From Peptostreptococcaceae bacterium (lineage in GTDB: Bacteria; Bacillota; Clostridia; Peptostreptococcales; Peptostreptococcaceae): a stretch of DNA of 64,000 bases. The notes under the pieces are model-generated. The model was not told where the DNA came from, did no database searches, and worked only from the letters and a program-made list of their open reading frames with translations. Shown piece after piece: positions 54,979 to 64,000 of the stretch. The stretch's first letter is position 1; each line of letters opens with the position of its first letter. The translations under genes were made by a program, and so were the position numbers. The stretch covers positions 1-64,000 of the forward strand of contig JAOARY010000082.1 of assembly GCA_025210335.1 (NCBI GenBank). Direction: 5' to 3'.

Positions 54979-55914
54979 GTGAAGAATGTTAAGGAAGGTA
55001 TCAAAAGCAATAAATTATTTGGTACATTTTTAGTATTTATATCAGCTTTGAGTTTTGGAACAATATCTTTATTTGCAAATCTTGCATATAGGGAAGGAAT
55101 TAGTATTGAGAGCTTATTATTTTTGAGATTCTTTACAGGAGCTTTAATTTTGTGGTCTTATTTATATCTAAAAAAAATTGATTTTAAAACATCAAAAAAA
55201 CATTTATTTCATCTATTTATGATAAGTATAATTGGCTACGTAGGTTGTACTTCTACTTTTTTTTATGCATTAAAATACATATCTAGTTCACTTGCTACAA
55301 TATTATACTTTTGTTATCCTGTTATAATCATTATTTATGAACTTATCTTCAAAAGAGAAAATGTGAGTAATAAAAAAATAGTATGTCTTGTTTTAACTAT
55401 GATAGGACTTATATTTATAGTCAATCCATCAGCTAATAATTTTAATCTTTTAGGTGTTTCTTTAGCATTTTCATCTTCAATTTGCTATGCCTATTACTTT
55501 ATAGGTAGTGATGAAACCCAAACTAAGAATATGGATCCTATTTTAATATCTACATATGTAATATCATTTTGTGCTTTATTTTATTTTGTTCAATGTTTGC
55601 TTATGCAAAAACCACTAGTTGCACCTAATTTTAATAGCTTCATATATGCAATTATTCTTACTTTCTTTTGTAGTTTAATTCCTATATATACATTAGCTCT
55701 TGGAATCAAAATTGTTGGTGTTTCAAATGCTTCACTAATTGGTGCATTTGAACCTTTCTTTGTTGCATTTTTAGGAATAATGTTTTTGGGTGAAAAATTA
55801 ACTCTTAATTTAGTATTAGGTAGTGTGTTGATAGTGTTTTCTATGGTCATACTTCAACTTCCATCAAAAGCTAAAGATTCAACTTTAAAAAATAAATTGT
55901 CAAAAGCAAAATAA
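54979..55914 (+). CDS. DMT-superfamily EamA-type transporter
   Basis: 311 residues with ten membrane helices in two EamA repeats (GTFLVFISALSFGTISLFANLA and LLGVSLAFSSSICYAYYFIG). The family exports or exchanges amino acids and metabolites. The substrate here is unknown. Start is GTG with AGGAGG 7 bases before it. No partner genes are near. Confidence 0.88.
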   Translation: MKNVKEGIKSNKLFGTFLVFISALSFGTISLFANLAYREGISIESLLFLRFFTGALILWSYLYLKKIDFKTSKKHLFHLFMISIIGYVGCTSTFFYALKYISSSLATILYFCYPVIIIIYELIFKRENVSNKKIVCLVLTMIGLIFIVNPSANNFNLLGVSLAFSSSICYAYYFIGSDETQTKNMDPILISTYVISFCALFYFVQCLLMQKPLVAPNFNSFIYAIILTFFCSLIPIYTLALGIKIVGVSNASLIGAFEPFFVAFLGIMFLGEKLTLNLVLGSVLIVFSMVILQLPSKAKDSTLKNKLSKAK

Positions 55915-56040
55915 AAATATTTAAATTCTTAAATTTTACTAATTAGTATTAAATTTATTGTTTTTGTAATATTCTTTTGCTATTATTATTAGGTGAATTG
56001 CATGATATTCATAAAATAATATATATAAGGATGTGGTTTT

Positions 56041-58161
56041 TTGAAACAAAGATTTATAGCTTTAATACTTTTTAGTATTCTATGTCTTTATCCTTCATCT
56101 ATAAATGCTCAAAATGTTTATGATGAAATCAAAGATGATTTAAAAACTTTCCCAAGAGAAATGCAATCTAGCTTTGAATTTGATGGACTCAGTCCTCAAA
56201 ATTATGAATCAAAAGTTGATGAAGAGCTTTTAGAACTTAATGTTTTAGATATTTTAGCTTTTAATTTTGCATATAATTATTATGTGGTTCTTGACGATGA
56301 TGATAAAAAATATGTAAAAGAAGTTCCTAAATTAGATAATATACTTAATTTTGATATGTTAAAGCATTTCAAGAATATTGTAACACTTAATATCTGTTCC
56401 TATTATGAAGATGTTTCTTTTCCTGATTTAAGTGATTTTAAGAATTTATCTCAAGTGTATTTAACAGCTGTTAATCTTAATGATTTTAAGTTTCTAAAAA
56501 ATTGTACTCATATCGAGGATTTTAAACTTTACAAAACTAATTTAGTAAATGGTGATTTAAGCTTTTTGGAGAATAATCAACTATTAGAATTATCTTTAGT
56601 TGATACAAATCTTGAATTAGAAAATTTAAATTTCTTAAAAAACTCTAAAAACCTAGATTCTTTAACTATCAAAAATACTAAAATAAAAAATTTGGATTCT
56701 TTAAATGAGTTTAACAATTTAACAACATTAGATTTAGCTGATTTGGATATTTCTAATCTATCACTAAATAATTTAGAAAGTCTTTTTCTAAAAAATTGTA
56801 ATATCAAAATAACTCCTAATGATATTAATTTTGATGATTTATATAAAGTAGAATTAGACAATTGTAAAATATCTAATTTAGATTTTTTAAATAATTGTTC
56901 TGATTTAGAAGATTTAGTTATTAAAAACACTAATTTAAATTCTTTTCCCGATTTATCAAATACAACTATTTTAGACTTAACTTTAGATAATTGCAAATTT
57001 GATGATTTTAAAGATATAGGCAATTGTAATATTATAAATCTTACTATTAAAAATATGGATTTAAGTAATTTAGATTTTATAGATGAAATAAATTCTTTAG
57101 AATCTTTAAATATCTATAATTCTAGTATTGATATTTCAAATATTAATAAAAATATCAATAAAACCCTAGAATGTCTAAGCCTTGACTTTGTAGAATTAAA
57201 AAATTCCAATAATATCTTAGATTTATCAAATTTTTATGATTTAAGCGCTCTAAATCTAAAAAACTTAGATTTTCATCAACTTTACTTAAATAAATATACA
57301 AATTCAACATCATTAATAGATTTAAACAAATTAACTAAAGTAGGTATCAAAAAAGGCGATGGTCTGCCTGTTGATTTTGAATACTATGATTATGATGAAA
57401 AAAAAGAATTTAAATCAGAACATACAATTCATTTTAAATTTGAAAATTTAGCCAATTTAACTGATTTTAAATTTTTAAATAAATATGATTACAAATTAGA
57501 CCTATGTTTTGATAGTATACCTAATTTAAATTGGTCTGATTTGGACAAAAATAAAAATTACGAAATTCTAAGTATAGTTAATTCTCCAATAGATATAAAT
57601 TTTTTAAATAATATTAGTAACATTCAATGGCTTTATCTAGAAGAATTAAATTTAGAAACACTTGATATAAATAATACTAATGCTACATTTGAAGTAATTG
57701 ATATTTATGATATTTCTAATTTAAAATCCATAAAATTAAATGTAAAAACAGATACATTAGAACAGTCAAATATTAGAATGTCTTCCTGTAATGATTTGCA
57801 ATCATTAGAATTAGATGTTGATGAGCTTTATCTACTTTATATTTCTGATTGTCCTAAATTTGAAAAAATAAATGAAAATAATAAAAAAATATTAGATATA
57901 TATAGTATTTATCTAACCAATACAAAAATTAATAACTTTGATTTTATAGATATTATGCCTAAGATATCTACAATTTATATTCAAAGCGAAAATATAAACG
58001 GTTTTGATAAATTAAGTACAATTTCTGATTTAAATACATTAGATATAGACACAAATAATATAACAACAGATCAAATAGAAAAACTAAAGCAAATAAAAAA
58101 TCTAAATTTTATATCAATAAATGATGTTTGTTATAAGAAAGAATATAATTACGATTTTTAA
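56041..58161 (+). CDS. Secreted leucine-rich-repeat protein
   Basis: 706 residues. The signal peptide ends near INA (23). A leader of about 80 residues is followed by some 20 irregular leucine-rich repeats, of the form NLTTLDLADLDISNLS or LDSLTIKNTKIKNLDSLN, to the end. The pattern recalls internalins. No LPXTG, SH3 or choline-binding anchor is visible, so it is probably released or held by charge. LRR surfaces bind proteins, which suggests binding to a host or neighbour cell. Start is TTG after AAGGATG. Base composition matches its neighbours. Confidence 0.85.
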   Translation: MKQRFIALILFSILCLYPSSINAQNVYDEIKDDLKTFPREMQSSFEFDGLSPQNYESKVDEELLELNVLDILAFNFAYNYYVVLDDDDKKYVKEVPKLDNILNFDMLKHFKNIVTLNICSYYEDVSFPDLSDFKNLSQVYLTAVNLNDFKFLKNCTHIEDFKLYKTNLVNGDLSFLENNQLLELSLVDTNLELENLNFLKNSKNLDSLTIKNTKIKNLDSLNEFNNLTTLDLADLDISNLSLNNLESLFLKNCNIKITPNDINFDDLYKVELDNCKISNLDFLNNCSDLEDLVIKNTNLNSFPDLSNTTILDLTLDNCKFDDFKDIGNCNIINLTIKNMDLSNLDFIDEINSLESLNIYNSSIDISNINKNINKTLECLSLDFVELKNSNNILDLSNFYDLSALNLKNLDFHQLYLNKYTNSTSLIDLNKLTKVGIKKGDGLPVDFEYYDYDEKKEFKSEHTIHFKFENLANLTDFKFLNKYDYKLDLCFDSIPNLNWSDLDKNKNYEILSIVNSPIDINFLNNISNIQWLYLEELNLETLDINNTNATFEVIDIYDISNLKSIKLNVKTDTLEQSNIRMSSCNDLQSLELDVDELYLLYISDCPKFEKINENNKKILDIYSIYLTNTKINNFDFIDIMPKISTIYIQSENINGFDKLSTISDLNTLDIDTNNITTDQIEKLKQIKNLNFISINDVCYKKEYNYDF

Positions 58162-58177
58162 AAGATCGTAATTATAT
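58143..58177 (+). terminator. Terminator overlapping the LRR stop codon
   Basis: Perfect 13-bp stem (ATATAATTACGAT and complement), with the stop codon in the loop, followed by eight T on the plus strand. Confidence 0.85.
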
Positions 58178-58189
58178 TTTTTTTATTCA

Positions 58190-58711
58190 TTAATCCAAAT
58201 TAATAAAAAACCTTTTAGTAATTCCACCATTGACTTCTAATTCATTCTCAAATACACCATTATTTGATTCAATAGTTTTTTGACTTGCTATATTATCTTT
58301 ATTACAAGTTATAAGGACATTTTTGATATTCAATTTTTTACAATCCAAAAGTGCTAACCTAAGCATTTCTTTAGCATAACCCTTTCTTCTTTCATCATAA
58401 ATTACACTATATCCAATATGTCCACCAAGTCGTTTTAAAGCTTCATTTAATCTATGCCTTATTTGAATCATTCCAATAAGTTTATTATCCGATTTTCTTA
58501 TAGCCATATAAGTAGTTGCTGGTACAAGACCTTCTAACATGGTTTCTTCTTTTTGATTTAATATTACATCTCTAATCCAGTCTTCAACTTTAATTGCTTG
58601 TGCTAAACCAAATGCTCCTGCTATACTTTCATTTCTCTGTATAAATGTTTTTTTATAATTTGATATTTGTTCCTCATATTCCTTATTTACTACTTTAAGT
58701 TCAATACACAT
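58190..58711 (-). CDS. GNAT-family N-acetyltransferase
   Basis: 173 residues. Motif: GGHIGYSVIYDERRKGYAKEML (acetyl-CoA loop RRKGYA), then NVLITCNKDNIASQKTIESNNG. It resembles the uncharacterised YedL-type acetyltransferases with a C-terminal KRFFI tail. Substrate unknown. AGGAGGG lies before the ATG. Confidence 0.87.
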   Translation of the reverse strand: MCIELKVVNKEYEEQISNYKKTFIQRNESIAGAFGLAQAIKVEDWIRDVILNQKEETMLEGLVPATTYMAIRKSDNKLIGMIQIRHRLNEALKRLGGHIGYSVIYDERRKGYAKEMLRLALLDCKKLNIKNVLITCNKDNIASQKTIESNNGVFENELEVNGGITKRFFINLD

Positions 58712-58873
58712 AGCTATAGCCCTCCTTTTTTCTAAATATTTTTACTATTGTAACAAAGTTTTATTTTTATGTAAATATAAATTTTTAATAATCCTTAAAT
58801 TTTTTTATTCAAAAATCTCATACCGATATTAATAAGATTTTATTAATTTAAATTTATTTAAATATATTAAATA

Positions 58874-58922
58874 AAAAAATAAGGATTTACCAAAAATAAT
58901 TTTTGATAAATCCTTATTTTTT
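58874..58922 (-). terminator. Terminator after the DUF418 gene
   Basis: 16-bp stem AAAAAATAAGGATTTA and complement plus an inner CAAAAA/TTTTTG pair. It abuts the stop codon at 58921. Confidence 0.8.
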
Positions 58923-59991
58923 AGCTTAATATTCTCATAAATAATTCCAATGGCCCTCTTTTAAAAAATTTGAGCCAATTATAGGAAAATACATTCATCA
59001 AAGCAAATACTATCAACGAAAGTAATATAACAAAACCTTCATCCCTATAGCTTAATTTATCTATTACAAAAAATAGCCCCAAAACAATAACACAATGTAT
59101 AAAATAATGCGTAAGTGCCATTTGACCTGTTGATACAAGAGCCTTAAATAATTTTGATTTTTTTAGATATTTTGATATAACTATACAAAAACATATAAAA
59201 GAAATAGCCCAACTAGATCCACTTATTATATAAAAAACTGTAGGATTTAATGGTTTTGTATCAAAAAAATATATAATTAAATGTGAGTAATTATTAATGC
59301 TTATTATTAAATATGAAATAGTCTCAACAAAAATAGCTATAACAAAAGCTTTCGCTCCTATAGCTTTTATCAAATATTCATCATAAAAATTAATTCTACC
59401 AAATAATATACCTATGAGAAAAAAGCTAAACCAAGGAAAAATAGGATGATAACCATTGAAAAATAAATTTCTAATAAAACCTCTTAATGTATTAAAATCT
59501 TTGTATAAAGTAAAATTATTATTCCATCCAAAAGTATAATCCAAATTTATTTGAAAAATTGTCGAAATTAAAAGTATTAAAATTATAGAAATTAAAATGA
59601 ATTTTTTATCTCTATATAAAAAAAATATAGTTAAAATCATATAAACACCGTAATAATGTAGTATATCCGCAGTCCAATCAAAACCTAAATAAAGCCACAT
59701 ACCAAAAATAAATAAAAATAAAGACCTCTTAATCAGTTTCTTATTTATTTTTTTTCTTAACTCTCTAGAATTACTCATAAATGCATCTTTGCTCATCAAA
59801 CTAATTCCAATGCCTGCAAGTATAAGAAATACACTAGCAGATCTACCTTCAAATAAACTTATAAAATCATTAAAAAATAAATTCCATTCACAACCTTTAG
59901 TAAAAATTATCTTATAATTCACAAGCATCATGCCAAAAATCGCAAATGCCCGCGCAAAATCAAATCCTTCTATTCTACTTGATTTGTTCAT
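58921..59991 (-). CDS. DUF418/acyltransferase-like integral membrane protein
   Basis: 356 residues, about nine to ten membrane helices. Opens RIEGFDFARAFAIFGMMLVNY and closes FKRGPLELFMRILS, the two hallmarks of DUF418 proteins. STGQMALTHYFIH is also typical. The family is related to membrane O-acyltransferases, but its role is unknown. The ATG at 59991 has GGAGG upstream. It is followed by its own terminator. Confidence 0.85.
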   Translation of the reverse strand: MNKSSRIEGFDFARAFAIFGMMLVNYKIIFTKGCEWNLFFNDFISLFEGRSASVFLILAGIGISLMSKDAFMSNSRELRKKINKKLIKRSLFLFIFGMWLYLGFDWTADILHYYGVYMILTIFFLYRDKKFILISIILILLISTIFQINLDYTFGWNNNFTLYKDFNTLRGFIRNLFFNGYHPIFPWFSFFLIGILFGRINFYDEYLIKAIGAKAFVIAIFVETISYLIISINNYSHLIIYFFDTKPLNPTVFYIISGSSWAISFICFCIVISKYLKKSKLFKALVSTGQMALTHYFIHCVIVLGLFFVIDKLSYRDEGFVILLSLIVFALMNVFSYNWLKFFKRGPLELFMRILS

Positions 59992-60143
59992 TATTTCCTC
60001 CAAAAAATATAAATATCTTTTATTTATATCGTTAAAAAATTAATTTATTTTAAAACTATTTTTTATTACTCATTATACTCTTTAGTTTTAAAATAAAACA
60101 TTTTATTAAATATTTTAATTCTAAATCTATTTTTAAGCAATAA

Positions 60144-60171
60144 AAAAAAATCCAAATAAGAGGATTTTTTT
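60144..60171 (-). terminator. Terminator overlapping the end of the LacI-family gene
   Basis: AAAAAAATCC pairs with GGATTTTTT around an 8-base loop. It begins inside the stop codon region of the regulator gene (stop at 60170). Confidence 0.75.
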
Positions 60172-61171
60172 ATAATTTACCGCTACTTTCTCTTTCTATT
60201 AAATTGTATCCTATGAAAATATCTTTATTTTCTTCATTTTTATTTTTTATTTTTTTTAATATCAAATCAGATGCATTTATTCCTGAATTATAATAATCAA
60301 ATCTAATAGTTGTTAATGCTGGCGAAAATATTTCTGAAATTTCCATATCATCAATAGATATAATCGAAATATCTTTTGGAACATTTAATGATCTTTCTTT
60401 TAAATATTTAATCGCACCAAAAGCCAACCTATCTGTTGATGTAAATATCGCAGTTGGAAAATCATCACAACTATCAAATATCTCTTTAGCTTGATTATAT
60501 CCAGATTTGATACCAAAATCACCTTTTGTTATATAATTTTCTTTTATATCTATATTATTTTCTTTTAATATTTGTAAATAACCTTCTTTTCTCTTTTTCG
60601 CAATTATAGATTTATATTTATTAAAACCCATGTATGCAATTTTTTTATGATTCTTTGATATTAGATAGTTCATAACTTCTTTTGAAGCTTCAAAATCTTT
60701 AAATAAAACAGATGAAGCATTTATTTCTTTGTTCATTTGTCCCATCAAAACAAGAGGTATATTTAAGTTATTTAAAACTTCTATATGCTTCTTTGTAATT
60801 GCTGTTGGAAAAAATATAATTCCATCAACATATTTTTTCTTAAAAATATTAAGATATTTAAATTCTTCTTCTATATCATCTCTAGAACTAGCTAACAAAA
60901 TATCATAACCTTCTTCATTTAATTTATCCATAATGCCTTCTGTTATCTTTGAAAATGTATCTATTCCAACCTTTGGAAATATAACACCTATTAATTTTGT
61001 CTTTTTAGTTACTAATTCTCTTGCAATTAGATTTGGTGTATAACCTGTTTCTTTCAATATCTTTTGAACTTTGTTTCTAAGTTTTTCGCTAACAAGCTCA
61101 GGATTATTTATAACTCTTGATACAGTAGCTTTTGATACACCAGCCAAATTGGCAATATCTTTCATATTCAT
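60170..61171 (-). CDS. LacI-family transcriptional repressor
   Basis: 333 residues. The N-terminal helix-turn-helix is MKDIANLAGVSKATVSRVIN, with the hinge helix NLIARELVTKK. The periplasmic-binding-like sensor domain has IGVIFPKVG, VDGIIFFPTAI, KIAYMGFN and ISIISIDDMEIS. It probably senses a sugar. The ATG at 61171 follows GGAGG by eight bases; an in-frame TTG upstream overlaps that site. No sugar genes are adjacent. Its own leader holds a LacI-type operator, so autoregulation is likely. Confidence 0.93.
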   Translation of the reverse strand: MNMKDIANLAGVSKATVSRVINNPELVSEKLRNKVQKILKETGYTPNLIARELVTKKTKLIGVIFPKVGIDTFSKITEGIMDKLNEEGYDILLASSRDDIEEEFKYLNIFKKKYVDGIIFFPTAITKKHIEVLNNLNIPLVLMGQMNKEINASSVLFKDFEASKEVMNYLISKNHKKIAYMGFNKYKSIIAKKRKEGYLQILKENNIDIKENYITKGDFGIKSGYNQAKEIFDSCDDFPTAIFTSTDRLAFGAIKYLKERSLNVPKDISIISIDDMEISEIFSPALTTIRFDYYNSGINASDLILKKIKNKNEENKDIFIGYNLIERESSGKL

Positions 61172-61199
61172 AAGATTTTCCTCCAAATATGTTGTTTTT

Positions 61200-61211
61200 G
61201 AAACCGATTTC
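61200..61211. promoter_or_regulatory. LacI-type operator upstream of the LacI-family gene
   Basis: GAAACCGATTTC, the usual LacI-family form GAAA-nCGn-TTTC with central CG. It lies 28 bases upstream of the regulator ATG. It is the only copy I see in the window. Confidence 0.65.
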
Positions 61212-61329
61212 TATTTTTATTATATTAAAAAAAAAATTATCCGTAAAGAATTTAATTATTACATCTTAGGTATGATTTTAATTATTTTTTTATACTACCC
61301 CATTAATTATTATCGTTTTATAAACAAAA

Positions 61330-61365
61330 AAAATAAAGGTAAAAAAAATTATATACCTTTATTTT
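61330..61365 (-). terminator. Terminator after the dGTPase gene
   Basis: 12-bp stem AAAATAAAGGTA and complement with a 12-base loop, followed by T-rich sequence on the minus strand, about 28 bases past the stop. Confidence 0.75.
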
Positions 61366-61392
61366 AAACTATAATACATAGTTTTTTCATAG

Positions 61393-62757
61393 TTAATATT
61401 TATAGTAATCTCCAATTGCATTGATATCTTTATATACACTTTGTGCATAACTATCTGTCATACTAGCAATAAAATCAGCTATAATCAAATTTTTATCTTC
61501 TGGATGTATATCTATTTTATCTATAATTCCTCTTGGTAACATCCTATAATTCTCTTTGAATAAATCAAATAAATACTTCGCTATTTTTCCTGCTTTTCCA
61601 TCAAAACGTTTAACTTCTGGACTACAAATATAATATCTATCTAAAATTTGTCTTAACGCTAAATAATATTCTAAATACTCTTTATCAAAACCAATTATCA
61701 AACTCGCCATATAACATTTCTTTTTTTCTTTTTTATCTAAACATTTTCCATTATCTTTATACTTTTTTGACTCATTTTGAAAATTTTTATTTGTATTTCT
61801 TGTTATTATATCTTTAATTTTAATTGAAGTTCGATCTATTTCATCTATATCATCCCTATTAATCTCATCTGGTATGTCATCCATACTTTTTTCTATTGCC
61901 TTCATATTTTCAAAACTAGTATATATTAAGTTTTTAATTAATGCTCTAATCAAATTACTATTATCAAATCCAACCAAATCATACCCTAATTTTTTCTTAG
62001 TTATATTGCTTAGTAGTTCACTTAATTCTCTTTTCAAATTGTGTCCATTATGCTTTATAGCTTTTTGATATATTTCAGTTTCATAAAAATCCTGAAAATC
62101 ATGGGTTATATAAGCAAGCTTATCTGCCCAATACACAATTTGAGCTTCTAAAGTACTTGGCATTTTTCCATTATCTTTATCATTTATATACTTTTCATAA
62201 TTATATTGTTTATATTTATTTATATCATTAAAATAAAAATCTGTATCATGTTTTAATATCCCCTCTATTATTACATCAGCTAAGTTTAATTCTTTTATAA
62301 CATCTAAATATCTAGCACTTTGTAAAGAATGAGAAAAACCACCTTCAACTTTTAATTCTCTATCTAAAACTCTTTCAACCTCATGACCAAATGGAGTATG
62401 ACCTATATCATGACCTAAAGCTATTGCTGCTACTAAATCTGTATTTAATGATAATGCATCAGCTATGCTAATTGCTATTTGTTCCACTTCAAGTGAATGA
62501 GTTAATCTTGTTCTATGGTCTCCAATTGTAGTCGCTGATATAACTTGTGTTTTGTCTTGTAATCTTCTAAATCCCCCTTTATACAAAATCCTATCTCTTT
62601 GTCTTCTTAATCTAGTTCTATGAGTTTCTTCATCCCTACTGTTTTTATTACTTTTTAAATAAGCATGTTTATATGCTAATATACACAGTTGTCGATCTTT
62701 GCGTTCTTCTAAATCTCTACTTTCTACTATTTTCTTTCTGTAATCTTTGCAATACAT
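61393..62757 (-). CDS. dgt: Deoxyguanosinetriphosphate triphosphohydrolase (HD domain)
   Basis: 454 residues. It hydrolyses dGTP to deoxyguanosine and triphosphate. Motifs: RTRLRRQRDRILYKGGFRRLQDKTQV at the start, then the HD metal site built from HRTRLTHSLEV and GHDIGHTPFGHE. IVYWADKLAYITHDFQDF supplies the last Asp. Length matches the long E. coli/Thermus-type forms. AAAGGAG lies eight bases before the ATG. Single-gene unit. Besides dNTP balance, such enzymes can limit phage. Confidence 0.92.
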   Translation of the reverse strand: MYCKDYRKKIVESRDLEERKDRQLCILAYKHAYLKSNKNSRDEETHRTRLRRQRDRILYKGGFRRLQDKTQVISATTIGDHRTRLTHSLEVEQIAISIADALSLNTDLVAAIALGHDIGHTPFGHEVERVLDRELKVEGGFSHSLQSARYLDVIKELNLADVIIEGILKHDTDFYFNDINKYKQYNYEKYINDKDNGKMPSTLEAQIVYWADKLAYITHDFQDFYETEIYQKAIKHNGHNLKRELSELLSNITKKKLGYDLVGFDNSNLIRALIKNLIYTSFENMKAIEKSMDDIPDEINRDDIDEIDRTSIKIKDIITRNTNKNFQNESKKYKDNGKCLDKKEKKKCYMASLIIGFDKEYLEYYLALRQILDRYYICSPEVKRFDGKAGKIAKYLFDLFKENYRMLPRGIIDKIDIHPEDKNLIIADFIASMTDSYAQSVYKDINAIGDYYKY

Positions 62758-62849
62758 TTAATTACTCCTTTCATCTTTAATTAATAATAAAATTTATAAT
62801 TATACATTTTATATAAACATTTACCCAAATCTAACAAAAAACACCCCTT

Positions 62850-63452
62850 TTAAGGGTGTTTTTCATTAGATTTTAAAAACTCACATAACTCATCATCATT
62901 TAAATTTTCTAAAAGCAATAGTTCCTCATATGGATTATCCATACCTAGAAGTTTTCCAAAGGCTGGCTCTGTTTTTAACCCATTTTTCTTTAACTCAATT
63001 ATCTTATCTTTAAAATTCAAATCCAAAAGATTTAATACTCTATATTCTATAATCATATGTCTATAACCATTAGTTTTTTTACTATCTAATTTTGATGAGT
63101 ATATTTCTATTTCCATATCAGAAACAAAGAAATTACAAAGCATAATTTGTTTTTCTTCATCAAACTTTAGTTTAAAATTTTTGAATTTCGAAAAGTTTTC
63201 TTTCAATAATTTTTTAAACTCAAAAAAATCATCTACCTTACATACAATATCTAAATCACTTGTATCAACATCTATTCCTATTGGTATTGTTCCAACAAGT
63301 ATAGGTTTATATTCTTTTAATATTTTAAATATATTTAGATCTCTTAAAATTTCATAACTTATGATTTGTTTTTCATTTCCATATCTTAAATATTCTATAC
63401 CTTCAAAAATATTTTGTGCATCAATTCTTTGCTTCCATATCAATAGTTTCAT
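62850..63452 (-). CDS. DUF4269 nucleotidyltransferase-fold protein
   Basis: 200 residues. PILVGTIPIGIDVDTSDLDIVC is the nucleotidyltransferase-fold hallmark of DUF4269, with DxD-like VDTSDLD. GYRHMIIEYRVLNLL and AFGKLLGMDNPYEELLLLE follow. Function is unknown. The ATG at 63452 fits the start of other family members (WKQRI..LRYGNEKQ). An in-frame start at 63587 would add 45 hydrophobic residues and lie inside the inverted repeat at 63556-63591. The ribosome binding site is weak at both starts, so the exact start is open. Confidence 0.78.
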   Translation of the reverse strand: MKLLIWKQRIDAQNIFEGIEYLRYGNEKQIISYEILRDLNIFKILKEYKPILVGTIPIGIDVDTSDLDIVCKVDDFFEFKKLLKENFSKFKNFKLKFDEEKQIMLCNFFVSDMEIEIYSSKLDSKKTNGYRHMIIEYRVLNLLDLNFKDKIIELKKNGLKTEPAFGKLLGMDNPYEELLLLENLNDDELCEFLKSNEKHP

Positions 63453-63555
63453 ACATTTTCTAATATTTAATATCAAAAATAATCTTATCGCAAGCACCAA
63501 ATACATATAAGCCCAATCAACTACAAAACTTGCAATAAAAATTATTGAAGATAAA

Positions 63556-63591
63556 TTAAATGATAAAATCAAACTTATTTTTATCATTTAA
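63556..63591. terminator. Inverted repeat at the end of the small anchored-protein gene
   Basis: Perfect 13-bp stem TTAAATGATAAAA and complement, starting exactly at the stop codon of the gene at 63556-63897. A weak T tract follows, so it may be a terminator or an RNA-stability hairpin. Confidence 0.5.
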
Positions 63592-63897
63592 TGATAACTC
63601 TTTTTTTGGGATTTCTTCTTCAAAAGATTTATGTAGATCTACTTTTATTTTTGGTTCTTCTTTGAATTTAATATCTTTGATTTTATATGGATATGATTTT
63701 TCAACAATATATTTCATATTGAAATTTTTAATTTGATATTTTTGATTATCAAAATCCTTTGTTAAATCTCTTTGCATATAAATTTTTAAAAATACTGGTT
63801 CTTCTAATTTTGAATTTAGCTTGATATTAATATTCAAAATCAAACTAATTACTATTAATAATAGCCCTATTTTTATAATTTTTTTATTTAAATCCAT
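63556..63897 (-). CDS. Small membrane-anchored protein of unknown function
   Basis: 113 residues. One N-terminal helix (IGLLLIVISLILNINI) anchors a short charged extracytoplasmic part rich in Lys, Glu and Tyr. AGAGGTAT precedes the ATG. No family recognised. It is upstream of the DUF4269 gene on the same strand. The window ends 103 bases further upstream. Confidence 0.6.
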   Translation of the reverse strand: MDLNKKIIKIGLLLIVISLILNINIKLNSKLEEPVFLKIYMQRDLTKDFDNQKYQIKNFNMKYIVEKSYPYKIKDIKFKEEPKIKVDLHKSFEEEIPKKELSLNDKNKFDFII

Positions 63898-64000
63898 AAT
63901 ATACCTCTCATTTAATTTTTATTAAAAATCTTTTTTGTCATATATATTAATAAAAATATTATCTAAATTAATGTTTTTTTTAACTTTAATATATTAAACA

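Noticed and set aside
56577..57023. 148-codon minus-strand frame inside the LRR gene
   Set aside because: Mirror of the repeated LRR codons; no ribosome binding site.
59560..59580. TGTCGAA match in the DUF418 gene
   Set aside because: It lies inside a coding region with no promoter nearby.
62850..63587. Longer DUF4269 protein with 45 extra hydrophobic residues
   Set aside because: The extension overlaps the previous gene and an inverted repeat, has no convincing ribosome binding site, and is not typical of the family. It is kept only as an alternative.

Overview
This window is very AT-rich DNA with the gene style of an anaerobic Firmicute of class Clostridia. The signs are strong AGGAGG-type ribosome binding sites, many TTG and GTG starts, a sigma-54 activator with its -24/-12 promoter, a Spo0M homologue, candidate Spo0A boxes, copper-amine-oxidase-type stalk proteins and a dense tRNA array. 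I cannot name the species. The secreted toxins are closest in layout to Clostridium septicum alpha-toxin, but the surrounding genes do not identify that organism.

Layout. 1-1.1 kb: eleven tRNA genes on the minus strand behind one good promoter. 1.4-7.8 kb: a TetR regulator, an alpha/beta hydrolase, a GNAT acetyltransferase, a DUF1361 membrane protein and two paralogous membrane-anchored proteins of unknown function. 7.9-12.6 kb: a virulence-like block in which a LuxR-type response regulator followed by an aerolysin-family pore-forming toxin occurs twice in tandem, with a shared 22-bp promoter element ahead of both toxins. 12.8-20.4 kb: a chemoreceptor, a secreted papain-family protease, an orphan glycine-betaine-type binding lipoprotein, a HAD hydrolase and a secreted M13 peptidase. 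20.4-26.6 kb: a diguanylate cyclase, Spo0M, cardiolipin synthase and a Zn/Cd/Pb-exporting P-type ATPase with an ArsR-type operator. 26.8-29.4 kb: three tandem secreted stalk-domain proteins. 29.8-35.7 kb: a sulfur amino-acid catabolic cluster (symporter, C-S lyase, D-cysteine desulfhydrase) next to a sigma-54 activator, with a recognisable sigma-54 promoter.

35.8-40.7 kb holds a second chemoreceptor followed closely by ApbE, then a convergent set of Gx transporter, NusG-domain-II protein and an FMN-binding lipoprotein. Together these are a membrane or extracellular flavin electron-transfer module. The FMN-binding gene has a Fur-like inverted repeat against its promoter. 41.0-41.6 kb holds the most unusual item: five tandem 28-29-residue leaderless hydrophobic peptide genes, each with its own ribosome binding site, behind one promoter and a nearby Spo0A-like box. 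They resemble phenol-soluble modulins or leaderless bacteriocins.

42.3-49.4 kb: a long-form GAPDH, then a five-gene operon joining a sugar-type ABC importer (binding protein and two permeases) to an export-type adaptor and a MacB/FtsX-like permease, with no ATPase. 49.7-58.2 kb: a coiled-coil protein, a MITE-like palindrome, a RibD/DHFR-like protein, a 1049-residue hybrid histidine kinase with receiver and Hpt domains, a DMT transporter and a secreted leucine-rich-repeat protein. 58.2-64 kb: a GNAT, a DUF418 membrane protein, a LacI regulator with its own operator, dGTPase, a DUF4269 nucleotidyltransferase and a small anchored protein.

The aerolysin-type toxins, secreted proteases, surfactant-like peptides, chemoreceptors and LRR protein suggest a lifestyle with secreted attack or host-interaction functions. 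That is inference from gene content. Most transcription units end in clear intrinsic hairpins, which are listed.
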